DNA of 64,000 nt from Ceriagrion tenellum. Lineage: Eukaryota; Arthropoda; Insecta; Odonata; Coenagrionidae. Location of the stretch: contig OY720634.1 in assembly GCA_963169105.1 (NCBI GenBank), positions 150,481,584 to 150,545,583 of the forward strand. The letters are read 5' to 3'. A program made the translations under genes and the position numbers. Below are positions 50,101 through 62,100 of the stretch, one piece after another. The notes beneath the pieces are model-generated. The model saw nothing but the letters and a program-made list of their open reading frames with translations, searched no databases and was not told the origin of the DNA. Every line of letters starts with the position of its first letter. The stretch's first letter is position 1.

Positions 50101-53100
50101 AGGTAAAATAGTTGCAATAGTGATGTGTGAAAATATACATACTTGTAGGAGAACCTTTTCGCTCAATTCTTCAACAAAGCCGAGGTATCCTGTCCCTCGA
50201 AAAATATCCTTGCTGCCTCTGCTTTCAAACAAGTCCACGAATTCTCCGCAATAAAAGAGAGCGTCCTCCCGTTCCTCCTGGGTGCGTTCCCTTCCACAAC
50301 CGTCAACGATCATCCTCTCATTTGAACTCTTGAACTCTGCCACCTCAATACATCCGTTCTTGACCACGACCATGATTTCCGGCGCGGGTCTTGCACTCGA
50401 ATCCTCATCGCGTCCGCCGCCTGCGCCGTCGCAGAATCGAATGGAGTCCGAGAAGAGGGGGATGCTCTTCAATTGCTTGTCCTCCGGCTCTCCCAAGTCA
50501 CTCTCCTCTTCTCGAGCTTCAACTATTCTGTTTCCGTATTCCCTGGAGACCGAGGCGATGCTGTCGGCGTATCTCGTCGTGAGAAGATGAGATCCGTACC
50601 TGCCGATGATTTTAGTCGCTGGGAGCACGTGGACAAGGGAGCTGATCGTTTTCCTCCTGTGCTCTTGCCTTTCCTTGACACGATCGATCATTGTTTCGAA
50701 TTTGAGAAGACAGAGGATTGAGGATACCACTGGAAACAAAATAGTAAACGGTAATTTTATCTCTAGTAGTGATTTGTAATTTTTTTCGGTCGAAGATCTT
50801 TCCACACATGCAGAAATACGGAACTGAATAGAAAATTGAGAAGGTATAGAAAAAGGAACGTGGAAAAATTCACGAGTATTTCGGAGGAGAGGAGTGGAAG
50901 AGGCTTTAACTGAGAGGTTGCCTTTTCCAGAGAAGTATTTAGTTATTCAAACAAATTACAAATTAGTTATTCGGCTGAGCTAATCAAAAATCACCGTCCA
51001 AGTGACAATATCTAAAAGCCTCACAGCCTTACCACTATTATCCAAACATTCATCGTCGATCTGTCTCGTTAGTTCTTCAGTGTAATATGCATACTTTATT
51101 TGCTCAGACTCTTCCAGCGGTGGTAATTTTTTCCACATATTTGAAACTTGATTAGCTTTTAAAACATCGTAAGTCATTGATGACAAATCAAGGTCACCTA
51201 AAAAAGGAAAAGCATTTGTTAGATGGAAAAAATATCAAATGCTCGTTTTACTCGAACTTGAACTATGGATAGCACATTGTGGTTGGTTTGTAGCAGCATT
51301 CTTTTATTCCGCGTGAAGTAACTTTTCTAAACGCTGCTCTCTCTCGTAATTATTCAGATACATGGAGTGCTTATCTTTGTTTTTTTTAAAGATACAAATA
51401 GTACTATTATGTAGCCAGCAGTTTTTATTAGCTCGTCGGTGGTTTCATTAGCTAGTTAGTTCTCTGGTGTACTGGCATATTTTTCATATACCACACATTA
51501 AACGAATATAATGGATGGTATTGACGCACTTTCAGTGTGTGGCTTTACACATGTTAAAAACATGACTTGTTTCGGTTTAAAAATACACAAATATTGTGGT
51601 AAACAGTCGCACACGGGTATAGATATACACCAAAGTGAGGAAACTCACCATGAAAATAATTACAAACTGCATCCTGCCTTGATGCGGACCAGGATCTCTC
51701 ATGGTCGGTCCTATAATTTGCCAGAATTACACCACGCAATCATATGGCAGCTAGTTACAGCATCGAGCCGTGCCTACATAACAAAGCCAGGATGACTCAG
51801 GTTAGTCGCCAAGTGGCTAAGAGACGGCAATGGAAGATGCGGCTCCGAATCCCGGTCGAATCGAAGGATATTTTCATGGCATAGTTCCTGATTTTGGAGC
51901 CAATATGTAACTTGTGTTTCATATGTGACATCTACCTTTTCATCTCATCCACGTATCATATTTTTTTGTTTACTCTCCACACATACTCATCGACACTAAA
52001 GTGTAATGGTAACTAAATTTTTTTTTAAATGTTCATCAATTTCATTAGATTGTTTCATATTAAAAATTACTTCAATATACGCCAAAAATTCTTCGTATTC
52101 GAACGGGTGGCTGTCCTTAAAAACCAGAAACACAACCTTTTTCAGACAATTGTATGATCGGACTCGGTATTCAAAAGCCGAATTCAGGATTAATTCCCTT
52201 AAAAAGTACTAACTGATAAGCAATCAAAACGTTTGTCTAGAAATTGATTGTCAACGGGACGAAGCACTAATCGTAAAATGCATGCGTTTCTACGTATCTC
52301 TAAACATGAATTACAATATTCACTCGCTTCCAACTTTCGAGGAATTTCCAAAACGCAGAAAGGCTACTTAACTTTTGCCTTAAACCTCTTAGAAAACCAA
52401 ATAAAATTATTAGTAATTTCCATTCGTGAGAATGTTACCTTGCAATTTACTGCGTCATACATCAAATAATAGTGATATTCAATTCAATTTAGGTTACTTT
52501 TTTCCAATCGACTCCATGCTGGGTTTAAAGGTCAAGTTTGAAGAAGTGAAAAATATTTATCCAGAAAAATCTATCCATCATACCTTTAAATCTGTACGTT
52601 CTCTTCATTATATCGTCCTTATTTGAAATAATATATGGATCCTGGAAAGTCATCTCATTTTTTGGTAAATTGATAATGCCATTCTCAATGTTTAGGGCTG
52701 TAAGGTTTTCCTTCATGATGATAACTATGTCTTTATCCTCCTTCATTACATCAAGGTCACCTTCCTGCCGCACTTCATTCACTTCATTTGTTCTGACAAT
52801 CTAAATGGTTTAAAAATGAAAGTATGGCTATTCATTAGACAAGGGAAAAATAAAATTAACCTTTCTTGTTTCAACGATAAAACTTCGAACTTATAAAAGG
52901 CAGACTGGAACGGAATTTAGGTTTTAATTTACATTTTAATTTACGTGAAGCTAATGAATTTTTCAAAGCCCGAAGTTAATACTTATAATTTTCAAACTAT
53001 CCCGGTGTTCTGATATTCAAGCTAGAATAGTGGTATTGAGAAATAAGAGGAATGCAGTATAGAGAGGTTCCTGGAGAAAGTTTTAGTAAATAAAGGACGC

Positions 53101-56100
53101 TGAAATATAATGTAAGGGAAATTATCACTTCAACTAGGAAAATTAATTTAGGGTACGTCATACTTTGCGGCAACACAGTAACTCGAACCAAAGACCTTGA
53201 ACTCTTATTAACATGGAGTCCAGGGCCATTATTAACATAGAAATTCTTAGCCCAAAATACATAAAATAGTTAGCATGCATCAAAAGTTATTGCAAATAAT
53301 GACAACATTTTCTCTTCTCAACTTATTCGAAAAAATTAAACGGCTTTATGATTGGTGAGACTGGTGGCATCAATAGTTTTGATGTGCAGTATTTTTTGCT
53401 GCATAAGGAAAATAAAGGACGCTGAAAAAAATACCGGAATATAGGCTACTGTCGCACAATTCTGGCCCAACGGTTAGGCTATTCGTACAGCTTACCAAAA
53501 ACATAACCTTTATCTTCTACCGTAAGCCGTTTACTAACCTGTTGAAGCATACAGTCCAGAATAATAGGCACTGTTATGCATTCAGGTGGAATTTCATTCA
53601 TCAGTCTTTCATAATAAGATTTATCCACGTCTTTTAGGGAGTCCTTGGAATCAGTCTGTAAGGGAACACCGCTTTAATTGTCACTGTCAATATACAGAAA
53701 GGTAGAAAGAAAGTGGATGGGAACACACAAAATCAACGAACACAATGGTGGTGTGAAGGATAAAGATGGCCGTACCTCCGCAAAATTATGTATATCTATG
53801 AGTCGATATTATTTCTCCATATTTTAGGAACAGCTCATGAATTTGAACTTACAAACCAAACTTTCATTTTATCCCCGTAACTCAAGTGTAACTTCTTCAG
53901 CGCTATCACATCATACAGTATATTTGAGAGTTGGTCGTACAGTTTTTTTCTAACATCTGATTGTTCCTCTGGGTCTGTAGGCACATCAGGAAAGTCATAC
54001 GGAATAATAGGCACTTCTTCCAAGCCATCATCAGCCTTTCTGTTTCTCAGAATTCCATTCCAGAAATTGTTTAGTTCTCTGTGAAATATTTAATCTTACA
54101 TTAATCAAGATCAATATTAACTTTCGCCTTAGATATAAAAAACACTTTGCATTTTGGTCAAAAAAGCCGATATTTAGACGCACAAGTACCATTCTCCCTG
54201 CCACAATTTATGGTTTCTTCAGTGGGTAATTTGATTTCAAGAACGTCTCTGTGACGTTTGCAGCAAGCTCAAGGAATTCCAATCCGGATAAAAAAAGACC
54301 TGAGCGGCATGAGAACTTACGTAAATTGGCTAAAACAAATTCAATCGAAGATAGGGTTTTGGTAATTTAAGTCTATTACTACTCTTATTATCTGTTTTTC
54401 GTCTTTTAGAAACAGGCGTGATGCAATCTTGAACTCAGACGAAACCTACCATACTTAGATGCAAGGCTCAGGATAATCGTACATAATTAACCAGAGTCAG
54501 CTAGTGGATTGTAGTCGTTTGATTTGCAAAATTAATCTGTAAAGCATGAGAGGAAGATAAATCAAAGTAAGGTAGTATGTATGTTGATTGCATGGCGTCT
54601 GCGAGGGCAAAAAAAGACAAATTATCACTTATGCCGCTCAAAAGATGAGAATTCCACAGGCAACGCCCGTCCTTGAGATCTGATTACGGTAATCCAGGAC
54701 GCCGATTGAAGCAGATGACGTAGTTTATCGACGAATATATTTCTTTTTCTACAATTTTTAAGTCTCGGGAGAACTAAATGTAGTACTACTTTTTGTAAAA
54801 CAAACGATTTTTGCGAGGAACGTTTTGGTCATTTGTTTAATCATAAAAAAGGTTTAATGGGTCCATGCCCTCGTTTGTTAAGACTTATTTCTTAAAATTT
54901 TCTAAAAATTAAAACTTAAATTGGTTTTGAAAATTATAAATGCATGATAACATAAACTATTTCATCGGATATTCTTGATCTTATTTCATGCCCAATTTTG
55001 GTACAAATGGTCTGTATGGATAGAATTGCGTAAATGAATACTTCCTAAATACTGTGAACGCTAAAAAAACATCTTAACTCATTTCCAAGCCCACCACCCG
55101 CTTTTGGGTTTACTTTCGAAAAGAGAGGGCTGAGGAAAATCTCGAGAATTGCAAAGAGTAACCAAAGATAAAGTAACATTACACGTTCGAGTTGTTATCG
55201 GGCAGGAATTTGGGTATTGAAAGGACCACATTGAAAGAAATACGTTTGCGTAAGAAGTTTTTACTAAGTGTGTATTCGAGGTGAAAAATTTTGGTTGAAG
55301 CATGCCGAATTAATAAAATGGAAATGTTAGCTAAGAAAGAACCCTAATCCTTGGTAGAACATCGAAAGAGAGGCGGATGTGAAAATAGACGAGAAATTTG
55401 TTGAGAACTAGAGGGATTTCGCAGACCATGACTGACGGTTCTTCTTTTCCTTCTCCTCAACCCTAAGGTTGGAAGGCATTCATTTCTTTCTTTCCAGAGC
55501 TAGTCTCTTAATTTCAGAGTATCTCCTCCCTTCCATAATCTTATTCAGGTATTCTTGTATTGGTCATCCACGTCCAGCTCGTATTTCTACCATTCCTTCC
55601 AACAAGGTAGTGATCCAACTCGAATGCCGTAGCATGTGTCCAATTCATCTGTTTTTACTCTTTGAGATTTGATTTACCAGAAGTTGTTTTCCCCAAACTC
55701 TTTTCAGAACTTCAAGATTGGTTACTCTCTCTGTCCAAGGTATTTTTAGTTGTCTTCTCCACCACCATAATTCAAAAGCTTCCGACTCGTTTTTTTCTGC
55801 TTTTTTTCAAGTCCATATTTCTGAACTGTATATGTTCACACTAAAATTGCAGTTTTCGATATCAATACTTTTTACTCATTTTCAGCTACCATTTTGTTGA
55901 GTCTCATAATTTGTTCCTCAGTTAATTTGAAGACCAAAGTGGTCTCTCGTGTACCATGGTGTCTTCTGAAGTCTACTTGGGTTTTCTTCAGTATTATTTT
56001 CTATTCGATGATATATTATTCTTGTCAGTACCTTTGAAGTGACACCAGGCTCAGGGGTCCTATACTCCTCACATTTGCTGTGCTCTTCTTGGGTGTGATT

Positions 56101-59100
56101 ATCACACGTATTTTCCAAAGGCTGACGGTTAGAGTTCAGGAAATGGAGAAGAAAGAAAAGTGAAAGAGGCTCTCTCATGGACTAAAAGGACTTAATACTC
56201 TGTGGGCTCTCTTTTGAGGAGAGATGTGGATGAAGAAAAAACGAAAACTTGTTGAACTGGAGAGGAAAATTAAAGCTATCCATTTCTAAGGTAATTTAAT
56301 TTGGGGAACGTTATTTTTCCAATGCCCATTTTACCTCATCGCTAAATTATTGTATCCATTTGACATTATTAACTTTTTCCGTGAGAAGTTACTTCGTTTC
56401 GAAACTGCCAAACACCTGCCTACTGAGTTTAGTGGGTTTACTCTATCCCAATATGGGCCATGTCCAAATCTATACTTACTTCTGTGTTTCAAAGTCTTCA
56501 TTTAGGTTTTTCTGATTTAAGATCATTTGTCTATCTTCATTTGTTTTACTTCTTTTTATACTAGGTAATTTTATTTTGCCGTCATATCTCTCTGAAATGC
56601 TATCTCTCGAGTCCTCTAGGAGTGCAAAAAACCCAGTAAGAGAAAAATCCATTAAAAATTCAGTGGGGTCATATGTAATAGAATGCTCTATGAGTAATTT
56701 CATATTTTTGGAACAGTGATTGAACTACCACCCACCTTCCTGAGGAAACACAGTAAAAATCTTTACAAAACAAAGAAGGGGTATTCCTGAAATTGATTGG
56801 ATATTTTTCTAAATTAATGTTCTCTACCTCTTAAATCAGTGCTAAAAGATCAACTAATAAATCAGTTGTTGAAATACATTTGACAATAGGAGCTTACCTG
56901 CTTTCACTAGCTCTGATGGGAGGAGAGCATCGTAGAAGCCCACGATAAAAACATATAGTGCCGGGCCATAGCCTGGAGCATCATCTGAAAGTTTAGAAAT
57001 GTGACACTGACAAGTCTCTTTTCACTAAATTGAATTTGAGCGCTAGTCTCCATACGAAACGGAAAATGGCAAACGGATTGGAAGATGCAGGTAAATGATT
57101 CATATATTCATCATTGCCAAAAATTAACCCTTCGTCCAATGCAATTAATTTAATATAAATCACTGAAATACGTTACACTTGCACGGATATTACGCTGTTG
57201 CATTGTGATGTAGGGTGGCATCTGCTTTTTTCCAAAATCAAATTCGCTTAAAAAGCGCGGCATGAGACAATCACTCAGTTCAGTGTCTTAAAATATCTTG
57301 GAGAATAGATGATAAGTGTAACAGGTGGATTTAACCAGTAAGATCAGGTAAGAAATTGTGCAGAATGGCACAATATCTTTAGACGGTGAGTGTTTTGCGC
57401 AACGAGGAAGTACTTAGGACGATGTGTGGTAAATCTTTAGTATTAAAGTATTCCACTCATTTTTGACTCCAAACGTGCACTACGACCTAATAGTGACTGA
57501 TAAATTCCAGTTTTCAGCTGTTTTGGAATGTAACTGAAAGAAATCCATCACAAGAAGTCACAAGGACTAAAGTAGTCACCTGAGCGACGACGCCGGTAGT
57601 TACAAAATTTGAATCAAGCTTCTATTGAATTATGTTTCCAGCAAGGAATGATAACCTGTTAGATCAGAATTGCTCACTATGCGGAAGAGGATTTTGAAAT
57701 TCTTCCATTATTCTAAGGTTTCTCGTAAATGCCAGGGATATATGACCGCTACTGCTGGAAGAATTCCATGTCAGCACATAAATGTTCAATTTTAAAATAT
57801 CCACATTGGTAAACAAAAATTAAATTGCACTATCCAGATTTCAACTCAACTGCATCGTGATCAGCACTCAAGCACCTGATGGTGATTCATTTGAATTGAA
57901 ATTCGGGTGGTGCAATTAATTTTTTGACTGTCATGGACATTGTAAAAGCTAACATATTTGTGTTATAAAATCGAATTCCACAAAGTTAAACCCAATCTCG
58001 TTTCTTTTATCGTTAGTCAGTTCTTCGGCAAGTTAGAGGAATTCTGGCTGTAACGTCTCTAATTTAATTTATACCTTCTCATATTTCTGATGCACGACAA
58101 ATGCGGAATAGATGTGATCGTATGCTTGAATGCATTATTTCCTGCTTAGTGTGTTGAAATCGGTGGGTCAATCTCCTGGTAGATGAGGGACTTCTATGAC
58201 GTGTAATTGATGTGTTTCGAGGTTGTATTGAGATATAAGAAATAAGCTTGGATTTGTGCTTCTACTGTTTTTGACGACAACGCCAGCCGCCATCCCTACG
58301 ACTGAAATGCTAGCATTCAACTCAGTCCTCGGTTGCCACTGGAATATGAGTTTGAATTCTCTAGGACGGAAAAGGACTTTATCTCTCTGCGTTTGAAAGG
58401 ATAATAAACATCTTCCGTCATCCCTTCGAGTTTGGCGTGAGCTAACGACATGGATTTGCTCGGAAGACATCGGGAAATACCATACCTTCCGGTAGTTTTA
58501 ATTATCCCGATGCATTTCCCCTGTGATAAAATGTAGGTTTTGCAAACGAAAACTCTGAATCAGTGTCGACACAGTTTATCCGATATCGCTCTCGATTGAA
58601 AAGATCAACGTTAAGTTTGATCGCGATTTCCCAGACTGCAAGGAATGCGGACAATTCCCTTCGTACAATCATCCTTGGATTCATTGAGGGCTGAGCAGCT
58701 ATATGACCAAAGTCGATAATTAATCCACCACATGCTCTGTGGGTACCTGCTTCATCGCTTCCGTCAACAACTATAGCCACATTTTCATGCAGCCGTTCCT
58801 ACGTCGTCAGACACTTCGGAGCTAATCAAACGCGAGATCTAAAACGGATTCTGCGTTACTTATTTGATTTGGAGGATTCGCTCACCTGTTCTACATCTAC
58901 ATATTACCCTGTAAGCCACCTCAAGGGTGCGGAGCAGGAGTGAGTTACTACCTACATGCAGTACGCTATTGGTATGCTACCCACGCTACAGAAACTTGTA
59001 TTTGTATTTATTTGTTTTGCAACTACGTGAACGAGATACAAGAGTCATACCGGAATCATGCCAAGCGTTATGTTCTACCTCTGACGCAGCCTGCGTTCCG

Positions 59101-62100
59101 AAGCCTGTAAGGTAGTGAGGAGCGACACTTTCTGCCTGTCATATGTTGGCCATTCTTTCCCGAGGAATCGTTGGATATCTTAAGGTTTATAACAAAATTT
59201 TATTGTAAGCGGTGCTGCCCATTGCCACCACCCTTCATCGTGAACATCCATATTCTTAAGAAAATCCAATATGACGATTCTTTCTCCTCAATGAAGAGGG
59301 CCATTGAGGAAGACTGAATGCGTCACGTGTTTCCATCGCCTTTTGTTTCCGTCCGATGTTGCCGCTGGAATGGAAACGGGAAAAGTGAGAGATTCACCAC
59401 GCAGCGGCAGAACGACGCAAAAACGGCTGCACGAAAGCATGGCTTAAATATTCCACATGGCTGCGGCGTTGTTAATAGTCAGGTGTTGTGAGCTTTCCGC
59501 CATTAAATCCGCAATCCGCCTCTGTACTATTCGAATACGCAATTTAATCGAACATTTACGCCGCTGGACTACTCCAGAAGCCCACTAGAACAATTAAACC
59601 AATCTGGCTTGCTTGTTATCACATATGGCCGCAATGAAATTTTACCTAAGTCGCGTTATTGGTTTCAACTTCATCTTGTGCGAACCGTAGGATCCTCGTT
59701 AGGAACGGCGAACAATTTAAGTTGAGGAGTACATTTAGACTAATTACTGCACACTAGTACACAAGGGAATTAATTCTGTGCAGAAGCCATATATGTAACT
59801 ATAGTAGAATAAGCGTGTCGTACGTAGCAATGACCTAACGGACAACGACAACTAGGCTCTAGCGGTATGACAATTGACGTCATTTTCCATCATTACCTGT
59901 TCTAGTTCTTCTGAATCCCGCTTTGAATTATTAACTTTTCTATTTTTTTCGTCAATTCTTTTACTTGAATACTGAAAGTACATTATTATTTTATTTGATT
60001 TTTCATTATAAGGGGATGAGTGAATATGTCCGTGAAATGATGGTAATATCGCCATCAACTGAAAAAATCTTCATGATTTGTTTTTTTCAAGATGGTTTTT
60101 CCATTGAATTTAAGTGAATCTGCGTTTAGTTCAAATATCTTTTTTTATACCTTTGTCGACTAAACTCGAAAAGTGCAGAAGGTTAGCCATCTGCTTCCAG
60201 TACCCCTTTGATTATCTAAGTTTTGATTTCTATGAGTTAGCTTGTGCTTCCTTACGATGAACTAAGTGTCTGATTGGACTTAGAGAGATTTTTTAATGTA
60301 ATAGTGATCAACTATTTCCCTCGTTTCCCGAAATAGTCACGCCAATGACTCGGTAACGGCCTTGAACGCCTATGCATGCTTGAGAAGGGCAGAAAAATCT
60401 CTTGTAGATATTTCACGGATGTATCGTCTCTGAATTATAATCCAAACACTTTTCAAGCTTCCTCCAATGGTAGTAGTGATTTCTACCACCGGCGTACTTT
60501 GGCATCACGTTCAGGAAAGAGCATAAAGGTGTTAAGCGGGCTGTGTCAATCCACCGAAAACGCACTTTTGTTCTGGCTTCTGCCGCAGTCAGGAAGAGAT
60601 CTTCCGGGTCATTCCATAACAAATAATCCATATCCAATAAGAATTTAATTAGTCGCATGACCATTTTGAAAATAATCCAATCTTCGTACACGGAAGACTA
60701 TATTTATCGGCAGTTAAATTAAAGGATATTAAAAATTATATCCCGCCTAGTTTTCTTGCGGCAGTCTTTTTCCAAAGATGTTGCATGCGAATTGTTGATA
60801 ATGTTGATGTTTACTTTATCCGTAATACCTCAAGTTATAACAATGAAAGAGGAGAGACACTGACAATATGCTGTTTTAAACAGTAAAGAAGACATTTCTT
60901 TTAATTTTTCTTTTATTATTTTTCATTTGTTTATCGTTGAAATAGACCTTGAAATCAGCATTTTTTTCCAGCAAAAAATTTCTCTCGACTCTCGAAAAAA
61001 CTATACTAAGAAGGGATGTCTTACATTTGAGGGTTTCTGTTCTTAAGGTAATGAAACAGAAGAATATTCTGAGTCATTTCTATGCGTGTGGAACTAAGCC
61101 TTTCTTTTCTGGAAACCAACGGAATTAACTTTGCGCTCAAAATCAACCATTCTCAGACCTCATCCGTTGGGGGAGCTGTTAAAAATGCGTCGCTCAGAGA
61201 ATATAAATTTATTTTCAAGTACTATTAAGGTTAAAAAGATAGAGTTTAAGATTCTACTTGTAAGAGAAATATTGTAGTTGACAAAATAGCTTGGCGCTCT
61301 AAAACAGCCATTTTCGGACTTGAATTTCTCCGTTGAGCAAGCTATCATACATGTGGATAGAATAGAAATATATGCAGAACTACAGTGTATATTCAGAACA
61401 TTAAGTTCCAGACTTTACTCGTAGTAGATTTATAGCTGTAGTAAAGTATCGGAAAATTGAAGTAAAATTGTATGAATGGCACACCAATTTTTGAGGGTTA
61501 CCAGGAGAACCCAATTGTTGATTATACTCTGTGGTTTCAGGCTTGATGGAGTGGAATCGGAACATAATTAAGTATGAAAAAATAGGCAACTTCCACTGTG
61601 ATAAATTTATTATATTTATAAAGTTCAGGACATAGGTCCTGAACCTGAAGATGCTGTAAAAAGCGAAACCGGTCGGAATAAATTTATCACAGTGGAAGTT
61701 GCCTACTTTCTCATACTTAGCCCAATTGTTGAATGAACAATTGTTCACTGTGACGTTGCAGTGCGCAACGATTCGATGATCCTACCTTGAGATGAATAAT
61801 TACCCTTGAGAGTAAATGCAAAGATTTTTTAAATGTACGTCTCTCGCGTCATGGAAATCAACTGATTCTCGAGAAATATACGTATGTGGTCGAAATTATT
61901 ATGTAAAAATCTACAAGCAAAAAGATGCAATACAAATGCTAAATATTAATCCTCATTCCACAGCCCTGCGCCAACAGATTTGCTTTTGAGTTGTAATGCA
62001 GAGTCGCAAAATGAAAGCGCATAGAGGTAGGGGGTAGCGTCTTCGGCTGTGTTTTCCGGCAACCCCCACACGAAGAGCACGAGGGCTCAAGAGCGCGGAC

